A stretch of DNA of 64,000 nucleotides from Alligator mississippiensis (taxonomy: Eukaryota > Chordata > Crocodylia > Alligatoridae), in contig NC_081829.1 of NCBI RefSeq assembly GCF_030867095.1, positions 67,291,181-67,355,180 on the forward strand. Reading direction: 5' to 3'. This document shows, in pieces, positions 26,101 through 34,789 of this stretch (positions within the stretch are counted from its first letter, which is position 1; the number at the start of each line of letters is the position of its first letter). The position numbers and the translations under genes were made by a program. The notes beneath the pieces were generated by a model that made no database searches, was not told the origin of the DNA, and saw only the letters and a list, made by a program, of their open reading frames with translations.

Positions 26101-28246
26101 GCTTTCAATAGGAACTGGGCACCTGACCAAACTTAGTGTCTTTGAAAAAGGGATACGGAAGATTTTAATATTCCACCCTGGCACAGGAAGCTCCAAAAAC
26201 TAACACGCATCTGGCATGAACTGTTAGAGCTGATAATCTCTCTTCTCAGGAAGAAAGATAGACAGACAATGGGGGTATATAAGTTTGTTTGCCAATTCAT
26301 AACTAGAGAAGACAATGCAAAAAATAGAGTAGGGAAAGCAAAACCAGGGCAACAGGGTAGGGAAGAAGCGCACACTGCATCTCTGCAACATAGCCTCAGT
26401 GACAGATAAAGGATGATCTCACAAGGTCCCTTCCAGCCCTGAACTTCTGTGTGTGAGAATTCATGTCTCTTCTAAAACAGAGGCCTGACCTTTGTCCCTA
26501 TAGCTGGAGCATCATCAGAACTGCAGCAGCAGCAGAATATACTGACAAGTACCACAACACAGCAAGTTAAAAACAAAATATTGCAAATTATTTTTTATTT
26601 ATACATGATGAAGTTATCAAAGTATGTACCTTTCACATGCTTAAGTTGCAGATATTGTCTCATTCTACAACTTTAGATACCACTTCACCTAGAGCTCTTT
26701 CAAAAATTTAATTGCATTCCATGGGCTATAAGTCAGTTTGTAAGTCTCAAAAAAATGTTCATTTTGAAGATCCATGAAGATCTGAAAACATCTAAAACAT
26801 GTAAGTACACAACCTTATTAACAGCTTTGTCCTTTTTCTCCCTGCCATTTTTACTAACTTGATTTTTGTATCATGTCCAAGATTAGATTACTGAGAATAG
26901 GAACCCTACCCTTTAATTATCTTGCACAATACCTGGCATATTCCTTTTTAGCAGTAGTTAAAAACAACTGGTACTCTACAGTTGCTCATGCGCTTATAGT
27001 GAGTGGGAGAGATGTGCCCTGAAGCAATAGCTTTACTGCACTACGTGCTGTTCTCATAATCCTTACTCAAATTTTAATTCCTGTTGGAGAAGTGTTTCTA
27101 AATCAACTAAATCATGTAAAGAAACCCTCCTGTATTTCATTGAAAGTCAGTAGTTAAGTTTCTTTTTCAATTCTGAAAATTGAGCTTAGCTGATTTTTAG
27201 AAATGTACTCCTTGTCTCAATGGCAGCTAAACTTTTTTGGCAGGACTCCACTGTTAATATGTACACAACAATCAATACAGTCTAGAGTGGAGCCTATAAC
27301 TCTGTATCAGAAGTTAACAGTGGCATATATTTGCCTGGCAACTTGGATGTTAAAACAGAGGGGAAAAAAAAGAATGCTACCAGGTGAGAACAGAGCTGCT
27401 GTCAGGAGAAATGCACCCAAATCAACAAGGATTTTTCACAAATACAAGCAGGGCCACAGTAAACAGGAACTCAAGCATGTGAGAGATCAACCACAGACAT
27501 AAAGGAACAAGAAGAGAAAACTACAGAGGAAAAGGAAAGATGAATAAGCAAAAAAAAAACAAAAATGAAGTGAAGAATAAATAGTGGTTAGCACACCCTC
27601 ATGTCTGCTTGGTCCTCCAGGTGTTATTGTTACGAAATAATTAGAACAAGAAAGGAGGAGGAGGGGTGTCAAGAGGGAGGCACGGAAAAAAGGGAAACTA
27701 AGATGCAGTATGATTAAAGGGTAATAACCAAATAAGGCATAAATCAGTATATAGGCCAAAGAATATGCTTCCAGTCTACTTCACTCCCTCTCAAAGTCAT
27801 CCTCCATCAAAGAGGGAGGTGGAAACAGAATGGTGCTGCTGAGAACTCCAGTCTTCCTATCTCAGGTCAGGCATGTTAGGTTTCGGGAAAGTAGACAAGT
27901 ACATTAGGCAATTTCCCCCTGTTCTACTTTTCTGTCTGGATGAATTACAGCTCAGTCCAAAAATCAGAGGCAAAATACTTTTTTCCTGAGTTAAAGAAAG
28001 CATTGTTCAAAAGCCAACAGTTACCCACAGGATCTGCCAAGCACAATCCAATTCTTTATGCAGCACGTGAGGCCTCTGGTGGTAACCAGCCGCCCCGAGC
28101 TAACAAATGTCATCTGTAAGCTCCTCTATGGGGCCACTTACAATATTCATTGTTGCCTCGGGATCCACATTTCTTCTTCTCCTGATGAAGTCTTCCGAAC
28201 TTAGTGCTGCGTGGATGCAGCAGGCGATGTACAGGAGGAGCCGCAT
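4946..28246 (-). CDS. LIPA: lysosomal acid lipase (spliced gene, nine coding exons)
   Basis: LIPA hydrolyses cholesteryl esters and triglycerides delivered to lysosomes by endocytosis. Nine coding exons on the minus strand join in frame to 398 residues, against 399 in human. Every intron has GT-AG ends, and exon sizes of 199, 110, 137, 147 and 72 bp fit the acid lipase family. Visible parts are a signal peptide ([17 protein letters not shown]), an NIS glycosylation sequon, the oxyanion-side [10 protein letters not shown], the nucleophile GHSQG, the acid-bearing HDWLADP and the histidine-bearing EHLDFIW. No stop or frameshift was seen. The gene ends 30 kb from IFIT5, as in the mammalian order. 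Gastric lipase paralogues are less likely because the matches ([28 protein letters not shown]) are LIPA-specific. Confidence 0.96.
6335..6560 (-). mobile_element. decayed hAT/Charlie-like MITE
   Basis: The sequence aligns by eye along its length with 25774-26030, sharing blocks such as GTTGCAAAG, GACC(A/C)CA(A/G)CAGA and TTGAAATCTC. Both end in GAGAATCAC. The left end here is degraded. It lies within LIPA intron 9. Confidence 0.55.
7064..7135 (-). CDS. LIPA: LIPA coding exon 9
   Basis: Seventy-two bases encode [20 protein letters not shown] and HYNQ, flanked by AG and GTAAAG. The block matches the human LIPA stretch running from QAVK through FDWGS to NYFHYNQ. Confidence 0.95.
7782..7853 (-). 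CDS. LIPA: LIPA coding exon 8
   Basis: Seventy-two bases encode [20 protein letters not shown] followed by HWSQ, after a TTTTTTTCTTGCAG acceptor and before a GTAG donor. The reading frame is phase 0 on both sides. Confidence 0.95.
9598..10965. mobile_element. solo LTR in a LIPA intron (fossil)
   Basis: The element begins TGTCATGGCGGGG and ends CCCTGCGACA, the TG...CA ends of a retroviral-type LTR. It is flanked by a perfect 5-bp direct repeat (CTGTT at 9593-9597 and 10966-10970). It is 1368 bp, strikingly GC- and CpG-rich against its AT-rich intron, and contains short internal repeats around 10150-10390 (CTAGGGCTCCTCAGTA-type). No coding region or second LTR is nearby, so it looks like a solo LTR left by recombination. 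The 5-bp duplication fits several LTR groups, so the family is left open. The retained CpG suggests moderate age. Confidence 0.75.
11706..11852 (-). CDS. LIPA: LIPA coding exon 7
   Basis: One hundred and forty-seven bases encode 49 residues beginning [20 protein letters not shown] and ending [12 protein letters not shown], followed by a GTATGT donor. It belongs to the lid/cap region of acid lipases. Confidence 0.95.
12333..12476. repeat. inverted repeat with tandem-repeat centre
   Basis: Arms of 27 bp at 12333-12359 and 12450-12476 match with about two differences (core GCTTCAAAATGG). The loop holds a tandem run of TTTAGTTAAAGC-like units (about 12392-12442). Flanks (about 12230-12600) carry further weak inverted symmetry, so this is probably the middle of a larger MITE in LIPA intron 6. 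Confidence 0.75.
12538..12575. repeat. perfect 15-bp-arm hairpin
   Basis: CTGCTCTGATGTGCT (12538-12552) pairs exactly with AGCACATCAGAGCAG (12561-12575) across an 8-base loop. It is probably part of the same MITE as the inverted repeat at 12333-12476. Confidence 0.85.
12916..13281 (+). other. 121-codon open frame of unknown status
   Basis: An ATG-started frame of 121 codons lies antisense within LIPA intron 6. The translated sequence has several Cys (for example [20 protein letters not shown]) but no domain I recognise. Nothing upstream looks like a promoter or splice acceptor. It may be chance, or a remnant of an old repeat. Confidence 0.12.
13700..13941. mobile_element. MITE of the CTACAC-end group
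   Basis: The right end (TAAATGCATGTGTAGATGCCC) matches the right ends of the copies at 4463-4792 and 37988-38232. The interior has GCATTAA/TTAATGC repeats. The left end is poorly preserved. Confidence 0.5.
14023..14159 (-). CDS. LIPA: LIPA coding exon 6
   Basis: One hundred and thirty-seven bases encode [20 protein letters not shown] through IPDLMLK, after a TTTTTCACAG acceptor and before GTAAGC. The first two bases complete a codon shared with exon 5, giving Ala where mammals usually have Gly after GHSQGTTI. Confidence 0.95.
15040..17745 (+). mobile_element. CR1 LINE, broken, hosting a second CR1
   Basis: The ORF2 of a chicken-repeat-1 type LINE is recognisable in several frames. From 15195 there is an [20 protein letters not shown] block. 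Reverse-transcriptase motifs follow near 16454-16648 ([20 protein letters not shown], and [17 protein letters not shown] with the usual FDTV context). A C-terminal region and the CR1 3' tail (near 17690-17745, ending ACTCTATGATTTTAAA) come last. Several stops and frameshifts break it. Its continuity is interrupted at 15463-15950. It lies in LIPA intron 5. Confidence 0.85.
15463..15950 (+). mobile_element. CR1 3' fragment inserted in another CR1
   Basis: This fragment starts abruptly inside the ORF2 C-terminus ([19 protein letters not shown], then [20 protein letters not shown]) and runs to a CR1 tail (GGTCCCTTCCAGCCCCTAAT). Immediately after, the host CR1 resumes with [14 protein letters not shown], which belongs directly after the sequence before 15463. 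The host copy is therefore older. Confidence 0.75.
17907..18016 (-). CDS. LIPA: LIPA coding exon 5 (nucleophile serine)
   Basis: One hundred and ten bases encode [20 protein letters not shown] and then [16 protein letters not shown] carries the catalytic serine of the lipase alpha/beta-hydrolase fold. The acceptor is TTTGCAG and the donor is GTATGTG. Confidence 0.96.
18442..18640 (-). CDS. LIPA: LIPA coding exon 4
   Basis: One hundred and ninety-nine bases encode [18 protein letters not shown] (oxyanion-side loop) through [19 protein letters not shown] to DEFWVF. The acceptor is TATTTTTCAG and the donor GTAGCC. Confidence 0.96.
18930..19960. other. GC-rich unidentified repeat-like block in LIPA intron 3
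   Basis: Composition rises sharply, especially at 19310-19900, against the AT-rich intron. Open frames here (for example on the plus strand at 19422-19943) are Pro/Gly/Arg-rich, lack domains and probably reflect composition only. The block is likely the body of a non-autonomous transposon, but I could not pair its ends. Confidence 0.35.
20869..22105 (-). mobile_element. CR1 LINE 3' half, interrupted
   Basis: On the minus strand 21399-20953 reads a CR1 ORF2 C-terminus ([57 protein letters not shown]). It is followed by the CR1 3' untranslated tail ending near 20869. Sequence upstream (21783-22105) continues the same ORF2 ([20 protein letters not shown]) beyond the insert at 21434-21774. It is 5' truncated, as is usual for CR1. 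Confidence 0.85.
21434..21774. mobile_element. hAT-type MITE inserted in CR1
   Basis: A perfect 8-bp direct repeat, CCTCCCTG, lies at 21426-21433 and 21775-21782, and removing the 341 bases between them restores CR1 colinearity. The ends CATGGGTG and CACTG (CAGTGGCG on the complement) are weakly inverted. An 8-bp duplication is the hAT hallmark. A related end sequence (GTGCACCCCCTACACATCGCC) recurs near 56487. Confidence 0.8.
22106..24240. other. LIPA intron 3, no gene seen
   Basis: This stretch is AT-rich and has no recognisable exon, RNA gene or clear repeat boundary. Confidence 0.6.
24250..24950. repeat. GC-rich insertion, unidentified
   Basis: A purine-rich, GC-rich core (about 24340-24760) with GGCAGGCAGCA-like runs is embedded in AT-rich flanks. 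The left flank contains ACTTAAATCTAAGATGAGGA, a phrase typical of DNA-transposon ends, but no matching right end is clear. Confidence 0.3.
25500..25620 (-). CDS. LIPA: LIPA coding exon 3
   Basis: One hundred and twenty-one bases encode [20 protein letters not shown] and [20 protein letters not shown], with a GTAAG donor. Together with the end of exon 2 it makes the NIS glycosylation sequon seen in acid lipases. Confidence 0.95.
25774..26030. mobile_element. hAT/Charlie-like MITE
   Basis: Terminal inverted repeats CAATGATTCTCAA (left) and TTGAGAATCACTG (right) follow the CAGTGRTTCTCAA pattern of hAT MITEs. It is non-coding and 257 bp, and is related to 6335-6560. The 8-bp flanks no longer match, so the copy is old. 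Confidence 0.7.
26405..26455 (+). mobile_element. short CR1 3' tail
   Basis: The phrase GATGATCTCACAAGGTCCCT followed by TCCAGCCCTGAACTTCTGTG is the CR1 3' end. Nothing of ORF2 remains beside it. Confidence 0.6.
26460..28141. other. LIPA intron 2, no gene seen
   Basis: AT-rich, with low-complexity A and purine runs. No exon or clear mobile element was recognised. Confidence 0.55.
28142..28246 (-). CDS. LIPA: LIPA first coding exon (signal peptide)
   Basis: The exon encodes [17 protein letters not shown] and [19 protein letters not shown], followed by a GTAAGT donor. The start at 28246 is chosen because a 17-residue hydrophobic signal peptide follows at once. An upstream in-frame ATG at 28282 would put charged residues first. 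The exon probably extends upstream to a TTTTTTCCTAG acceptor ending at 28285, so that exon 1 is non-coding, as in mammals. Confidence 0.93.
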
Positions 28247-28529
28247 CTCTGCTCTGTGGAGAACACGGCTCTTGTCACGCACGGCTAGGAAAAAACAGGA
28301 ACCTTTAGTAAAAGGACAAAGATTTGTGCCAGGTGAAGGAAAACCAAAAAACCCCTCAGCACTGCTTCTCAGTTAGCCCCAAGTGCAGCCTGGCTGAGAC
28401 AGCACCCCTCCAGTCCCTGCCTCCCTGAAGGGCTGTGAGCACTGAGCCCTGAGCACGGCCAGCACCAGCGCCCAGCCGCCACCTGGGGAGACCAGACCCT
28501 GCCTGCTTCCCCTTGAAATGCTGCCCCTC

Positions 28530-28960
28530 TCCCCGCGCAGCACATCCCCCCCGGGCTGCTTCTCCAAAGGCAACAAGGCAGGCTCGGCTCAGGGCCGCTC
28601 CCGCTGTCCAGCGAGGCGGGGCGGGAACAGCACCCGCCGGGGAAGCCGCGGGTCCCCAAAGCCCGCCCCGCAGCCCCCGGGCCCGCGCGGCGCAGCCGGA
28701 CCTGCACTGCACGGCACGGCACGGCACGGCACGGCGGGCAAGGCGCTGTCACGCAGCTCCCGGGGGCGGGGGAGGGGCCCGTCAGGCCACCCGCGCAGCC
28801 AATCCGCGGGCCGCACAGCGCAGGCGGCCTCGGCCCTGGGCGCTGATAGGGCGGGGCCGGGGGCCGGGCCGGGCCGGGTTCAGAGCGCCGCGCAGGGCTT
28901 GGCCGGGAGCCGCGGGGGGGCGGGGCCGGCCGGGGCCGGGGCCGGGGCAGCAGAGGTGTC
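28530..28960 (-). promoter_or_regulatory. CpG island, probable LIPA promoter and exon 1
   Basis: About 430 bases are very GC- and CpG-rich, with Sp1-type GGGGCGGGG (near 28917), a CCAAT box (near 28799) and five CACGG-type pentamers (near 28711-28735). It lies just upstream of the first LIPA coding exon and is the only such island next to a host gene start. It may be bidirectional, but no plus-strand exon was recognised. No exact CLEAR (TFEB) box was seen. Confidence 0.75.
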
Positions 28961-28988
28961 GTCGTATCTCACTGAAGCAAACGCGGAT

Positions 28989-29104
28989 CTCGAGACCTCT
29001 TGGTTCCGAGACGATACCTTGTGTTAGACCAACCAGTAGTTTAAAGTGCTTAACCAATAGCCGGTCTAATACAAGGAATCATCTCGGAACCAAGAGGTCT
29101 CGAG
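28989..29104. repeat. 42-bp-arm inverted repeat beside the CpG island
   Basis: The arms at 28989-29030 and 29063-29104 are complementary with about three mismatches, spaced by 32 bases. Both contain GGTCTAATA, the mark of an interspersed repeat that also occurs at 29186-29275, 29390-29520 (minus) and 60511-60540. The structure is therefore two copies of one repeat in head-to-head inversion. Confidence 0.85.
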
Positions 29105-29185
29105 TTTTGCGTTTCTTTTTGTCTCGAACCAACACGGCTCCCGAATTAAAAAAAAAAAGATTTTGGGTGGGGGTTTTTTGCAAAA

Positions 29186-29275
29186 ATCTTGTTGGTCTAA
29201 TAAAAGAGATCATCTCTACTATGAGTCCCGATTGCCTTTTCCTCGAGACCAGTAGGGCTACAGCCTGTATACCGA
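29186..29275 (+). repeat. interspersed repeat, TTGGTCTAATAAAAG family
   Basis: The start TTGGTCTAATAAAAGAGATC and the end GAGACCAGTAGGGCTACAGC match the family phrase. The same ending (GACCA..RYRGGCTAC) occurs at 53550-53570. Confidence 0.6.
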
Positions 29276-29389
29276 TCCCTTCCGCCGCACACGCACCCCT
29301 GCAGGCGCAGCCCGGCTTGGCACCTGCCCGGGCTAAACCACTCCACCGCAGCACAAAGTGCGGCCTCAGCCCAGTGGCGGGTGCAGGGG

Positions 29390-29520
29390 ATTAGCGCAGG
29401 CGAGGTTCCTTGGGTAGGTGTGACATCCTTTATTAGACCAACTACACTGTTGGGGGCTGGGGGGGAGTGCTTTGCAAGCTGTGGGGTACAAACACCCTTC
29501 TTCACGCACAGGGAGACTGC
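29390..29520 (-). repeat. interspersed repeat, same family, minus strand
   Basis: Read on the minus strand it gives GAAGAAGGGTGTTTGTACCC, then TAGTTGGTCTAATAAAGGAT. This is the fuller form of the family seen at 53395-53575. Confidence 0.65.
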
Positions 29521-29749
29521 TGCTTTATAAGAAGCACCCGTGATTTATCCCAGGACCTGGCAAAGTGCGTCTGAGCGGCTGTCCCAGGATTGCGCCCGTG
29601 GGCGGCTGCAGGATTTTGACAAGGGGGTGCAGATGGCCGGTGGCATCAGCCCATTTAATACAGCCCATTTTTCTCCAGTTAAAAATAAACTGGAGCTTTA
29701 TGAACAGGCTTAGGGCTGCATCACACAGGTTAAGATTGAAGCCCAACCC

Positions 29750-30230
29750 AATAGACCCTGCACGCCAGGTGCCAGAGCGTGGTATGGGAAGGCATTTTGC
29801 TTGGCACACACACCTCGGGGTGGATAATGGTTACCAACTCTGTTTGAAACTATTCTGGGAGGTTTATGGCATTCATGAGTCATTACCTCAGGAAAGCAAA
29901 TGCACATTACTATTACATTTTAAAAACCCACTGGAATACTATATAAATCGAATTCAACATGTAATATTTATTTTAATGAATGCCCTATCATTTATCTCCC
30001 AGGTGACTCTCAGCAGTCTCCTGGAGATTTATATCTAATTCCTGGAGACTCCAAGGCAATCCTGCAGGATTGGCAACCCTAGGGTGGACGGTGGGGAAAG
30101 GGCTGGGGCTGCACTGCCACAACAAGGATTGGGCCCTTTGTGGTTCCCCTGCTGTCCACTCCTGGCATGCCAACATCTTACAAGTCAAGGTTAGGAGTTT
30201 TGGGGACTCTGTCCAAAAAGCCTGCCAAGC
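29750..30230 (+). mobile_element. non-autonomous repeat broken by a second MITE
   Basis: Segments 29750-29827 and 30080-30230 match 61743-61955 in order (GGCATTTTGCTTGGCACACA, then GCCAACATCTTACAAGTCAA). About 250 extra bases lie between them here, so the element was split by a later insertion. Confidence 0.7.
29830..30078. mobile_element. MITE inserted in the repeat at 29750-30230
   Basis: The ends GGTTACCAAC and GGTTGCCAAT (complement) are inverted and resemble hAT MITEs. Flanks GGTGGATA and GGTGGACG could be a decayed 8-bp target duplication. The insert is absent from the related copy at 61743-61955. Confidence 0.6.
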
Positions 30231-30573
30231 CCTGCAATAGGACCTTCCTTGGGATGAGTTACAAACAGCCTGCAGGGCTGTGAAATAGGAGCTTCCTTAC
30301 CAGCAGCAGCTAATGAGAGAGCACAGGCTAGCTTGATGGCTGGAACATCAGGACCATTAAAAAGAAGAGAGGATTGTTAATACCTGTGGAATGGGGAGTT
30401 GAGGAAGATTATAAAGCATGAAATCATGGCACTCCCTCACTGCTGCCTCAATAGAAATGCTGCTGCCACTGCCAAGCAATTGGATTTAAATTTGGGGTGG
30501 AGCAGGAATCAAAGGAGGGGGAGGAGGTACATGTTTATCAGTGCAACCTCCCCTGGATCTGTCCCTGATTACA

Positions 30574-31225
30574 TTATAGGTTTCCCTCGATTTATGCGGT
30601 ACATGCATTCCTGGAGAATGCTGCATAAATTGAATTTGCATAAAGCGAACCCACTTTATAATGTAAAAATAGGGATAGGTTCCCGTGTCGGTTGCTCCCA
30701 GGGCCGCTTCAGCACAGGCTGGGGTGAGTGCAGGCAAGCGGAGCCCCAGGGGGTGCGCGGCGTGGCACTCACCCCTGCACCGCCCGGGGCTCTGCTTGTC
30801 TGCGCTCAACCCAGACCATGCTGGAGTGGCCCTGGGAGCAGCCGTCACCAGCTGCCTGCACCAGGACATGGTGAAGCCCAGCGGCTACAGAGAGCTGGCA
30901 TTGGCCACTGCCGGGACAGCTGCAGCAGGAGCTGGGGTGAGGGGGGACCAGCAGAGAAACGGGGGGTTCGGGGCACGGTGCAGCCCAGCGGCTGCAGGCA
31001 GCTGGTGCCGGCCACTCCCTGGGCCGCTGCACCTGGGGTGAGTGGGGCCATGGCCCTTTCCCCTCCCCACACAGACTTACCTGCTTGGGCGTGGGGGCGT
31101 CAGTGCTGATCTCATAAGAGTAAATTTACCTCGCATATACCAAATTATGGGTCTAAGTATGGTCATCACATGAGAGCAAATTTGAATATAAATAACCCGC
31201 ATAAATTGAAGGAAACCTGTACTGA
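30574..31225. mobile_element. Tigger-like (pogo/mariner) MITE
   Basis: The terminal inverted repeats read GGTTTCCCTCGATTTATGCG on the left and, on the complement of the right end, GGTTTCCTTCAATTTATGCG. TA dinucleotides flank both ends. ATGCGG/CCGCAT phrases are typical of Tigger-type elements. The GC-rich middle has internal inverted repeats and no transposase. Confidence 0.65.
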
Positions 31226-31559
31226 ATCAATGGCAGAAAAGTGGCAGTGCATTCAGCTGCTCTCTAAACCCCAATTCAAAGGGTGATGCACATACATGCC
31301 AATCCCAGGATGTTTTTATTTGAGAACAAATATGCACTGCTTGTCTGGGAACAGATGCACTAACTGTTCCTAGCCACAGTGTTCCCAATTCCATGCTTCT
31401 GTAATCAGTCATATTGCTGATCTATGAAACAATTATGCTACTGATCACAAACTAAGCAGGCATCATTGCCCCTACATGACCTTTTTGTGCCACGTGCTTT
31501 CCTTTTTCCTGATTAAAGACTATTTACAGCATTAAACACACTTTAAATACCTTGGAGGA

Positions 31560-31895
31560 ACCATCACAGAAGATGCTACATCAGAAAAAGAAGCAAAAAC
31601 AAGATAGCCATTGGACAACTAGCAATCATAAGAAAGATCATCATAAGAAATATGCAGTAGTTTGGACATATAATTAGAAGACCCTTACCAATACCATCCT
31701 TCAGGGTTCTGTGGATGGACGAAGAGGAGGAGGAAGACATAGGATGAGCTGGAGCACCAACATCAAACACTGGATGGGATTAAAATAGACTGATTCTACA
31801 AGGATTGCAAAAGACCAGGAAAAATGGAGGAAAGTTGTTGCTACATCAAAGGTGCCCCAACACGAAGCGCTGCCTCAGGACTGACACTGACAGCA
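31560..31895 (+). mobile_element. decayed LINE ORF2 C-terminal fragment
   Basis: In changing frames the translation reads FGHIIRRPLPIPS, then RHRMSWSTNIKHWMG and RIAKDQEKWRKVVATS, followed by PQHEAL. This is the GHV.R...RGRP...W.D...W.....A.DR..W pattern found at the C-terminus of many non-LTR retrotransposons. It is not CR1-like. The family is uncertain. Confidence 0.55.
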
Positions 31896-31899
31896 TTGC

Positions 31900-34150
31900 C
31901 ACAGATCTTTCATATCTATTGCACCAGGCTAGTTCATACCATCCTATTTGCTTTTTGTATCTAGTGTACCACTTCCTACTAATCCCACATAGCTCAAGAT
32001 GTTCTTGAATAGAGCCCAAATGTTTTGGGGCATCCTATCACCTTTCACTAAATTTCAGTACTGTATCTTGTAATTCCTACTGCTTCAGGACTGCCTTGTG
32101 GCCTACATTCTCCATTTCTTATTTTTTTCATTGCTTGTAACATGCTTTGTTTGAAGTCTATTATACACTTTTGTTGAATCTTTTGAATTTCCTTAACCAA
32201 CAGCACAACAATTTTACAATATAATGGTGAATCCCTCTAAAAGCTAGACATAGTGTCCTAACGAGTGAGTGAAGGCTTTGTGGCAGGACTGGCCACAGGA
32301 TATCTCAAAACATTTGGAATCAATTCAAGAACATCCTGAGATGGACAGGACTAGTATAAAACTGATATACTTGATACAGAAAACACGTAGGACAGTACAA
32401 GTCTGGTACAACAGACATCAAAGGTGTGCAGGAATTCTGCAAATAAATTCAGAAATCAGCACAATATAAGTTGCATGGCACGAAAAGTGGTTTGATTCTA
32501 TACAGACCTGGACTCAGGCATGGGTAAACCAGGTGGCTGCCCAGGGCTCAGACAGATTGTAATTTTTTTCTGTTGTTTGATTATTATTATCATTATTTCT
32601 GGCAAAGGGGGGCCCAAAACTAAAAGTTCATCCAGAGCCGCTAGGAGTCTAGGTACGGTGCTGATTGTATATGGGCAATAGTGCATGCTTAGCTCATGAT
32701 CAGTACAAAATTGATTCATAGTGGCAAAGTCAGCAATAAGATTTGTTATAAAAATACAGAATTGGAACTGCTTTGCAGGATGTAAGTGCTTATAATGTAT
32801 AAAAAGTCTGGAATAAAAACCTTGGCTCACAAATGTGATTTTCTGACACTCAACTGAAAATGTTTTGTTAGAAAATGTGAGATGGATTTATATCTCATTA
32901 GTTTTGGATGTCATTGAGTATGCATTGTCCAGTCAGTGCCCTTTGCTATATCTAGATTGGTAGATAAAGAAAATAAAATGGAAATTAATACATAGCACAA
33001 TTGGGCAAATCTGCTAAACCACTGGGGCACAAACTTTTTGACAGGTATGTCACAAATTAGCCCCTCACCATCCCCAAGTGCCACTCTGATCCCTTTTCTT
33101 TATCTAATTTTCTGCTCAGCTTTCTCTTCCCTGCCCTGTGCTCCCTAATAAAGCTGCTGCTCTGCTTTCTGTCCTGTGCTTCCTGTCTGATCTTATGCTC
33201 TGCTTTCTGCACCTTTCCCTATCCGCTACTGTGCTGCCTGTCCCCAACCTCAGTCTGCTGCATGCCACACACAGGCTGCCCATGCCACTTAAGGTGCCTG
33301 TGCCACAGCTTGGCTACTCTAAAGATTCCATAAATAATAACAAATAAAAGAAATGTCTAAGATCAGGGGCTAGCAACATTTTATAAGTGGGGGGAAGGGA
33401 GGGTGTTGCTTTAATGGTACTTAGCACAGGTGGCTTCTAACCCAGCTGCAGCCAGAGCCAGAGCCACCCAGCTACAGGCAGTTTCTGCTCCCCCACCAGC
33501 CACTGCCACTGCCACCATTTCTCCTCAGTGCCTGGTTAAAGCCCTCTGCTGCCAAAATGCCACAGAACCTCCCAGCTCCATGAGCTGGATAAAATAGCTC
33601 CATGGACTGGATCCAGTGTGTGGGGTGTCGGTGTAGTAAGCATCTACAGGTGGCTAAGCTGAAAAGTATATCGAACAGCCAGCAGACTGAGACCATGATT
33701 TTGCTGTAATGTTAGGCATTCCCCGATGGCAGGGAAAGCCCCAAAAGGTACTTTATGCAAACAGTGTGGGGACAATAGTCAATAATACTTATGTTCACTA
33801 CTACCCAAGTGTTAAGCTGGTTCCTGAAGCCAATTTTGAAGTTAATCAGGCATGCCATGAAAAAAACTCACCGTTACTGGCAGTATAAATGTTATATTTA
33901 GGTAAGAAAGAAAAATTCAGATAGAGATTAGCCCCAGCTGATACAAATGTGCATGGTCAAGAAAGTGGTATGGCTCAGAGATGCTGTATATACTCTGGGA
34001 TACCAAAGCTTCACCACAGGGAGACAAACCTGTCTAGGAAGCTTAGAGGGGCTCTGCCTAAGTGTAATCAGTGTGATCCATGTTTGGATCATGCACTCAT
34101 GCTTTCTGGACCAATGTTAATGTCCATCCTGCTGGAGAAAGGGCTATGCC
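31900..34150. other. intergenic, no gene seen
   Basis: There are possible old hAT ends near 33017 (CACTGGGGCACAAACTTTTT) and 33364 (CAGGGGCTAGCAACATTTT) without clear partners. Otherwise this is unremarkable AT-rich DNA. Confidence 0.45.
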
Positions 34151-34159
34151 AGTCTAGCC

Positions 34160-34243
34160 CAGTGGTTCTCAACCTTTTTTAGAGACAAGGCAGCTCCCCA
34201 TAACTTCTTTTGAATTTGGCATCATCCTGGTTGAGAACAACTG
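34160..34243. mobile_element. short hAT/Charlie-like MITE
   Basis: Inverted ends CAGTGGTTCTCAACC and, on the complement, CAGTTGTTCTCAACC differ at one base. It is only 84 bp and is probably an internally deleted copy. No matching 8-bp flank was found. Confidence 0.7.
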
Positions 34244-34789
34244 TTGCCCTGCCTCAGCTTCTTAATGGTTCTCAAATGGGGTATTCCCTACTGCTGCTAC
34301 AGCTGTGTGGAACTCCGTTGCACACCTGGTGCATAGCCAGATTTACCCACTCTCACCACAGCCCTTCAGGATCTGCACTCCCCATGTTCATCCCAGAAAC
34401 AGAAGCAAGTGAGACATTTCCACCTGCTCCATGCCCCTCTGTTTCCAGAAAATGACATGCAGGGTTGGGCTGGGAAGGGCTGCAGGATAACCTTAAAGCA
34501 GGCAGGAGCACTACCTAGCCCTTCCTGATCTGTCTGTGTATGTGCCATGGTACAGGGCCAGGAGGGCCATGGTTTAGTGCCTGAGAGGCAAAACTGGTGC
34601 CAGCTGGGCTTGAATTCTAGAGTTCTGGTTATTCAGCAAGCTGAGCTGAACCAAGACTCATGCTCTATGACCCTGGACAATCTCCCTCAATACTATAAGA
34701 CCCATTGGTGACGTGTAGCAGGTGTACATGGGTCCACATGCACCTCCGGAGCTTGGCGGTGCACCCCCTGCAAAAAGGACTCCACCTTA

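Noticed and set aside
28244-28282. Upstream ATG at 28282 as the LIPA start
   Set aside because: It would place a charged segment before the hydrophobic signal peptide and lies at the probable splice acceptor; the ATG at 28246 fits the family.
28740-28760. CLEAR (TFEB) element in the LIPA promoter
   Set aside because: Only partial TCACG matches are present; there is no GTCACGTGAC-like palindrome.
28513-29394. Plus-strand frame of 293 codons across the CpG island
   Set aside because: Ala/Arg/Pro/Gly composition comes from CpG-rich DNA, several frames are open at once, and it runs into repeat sequence. No domain is visible.
30399-31109. 236-codon plus-strand frame
   Set aside because: It crosses the end of the Tigger-like MITE, so it joins unrelated sequence.
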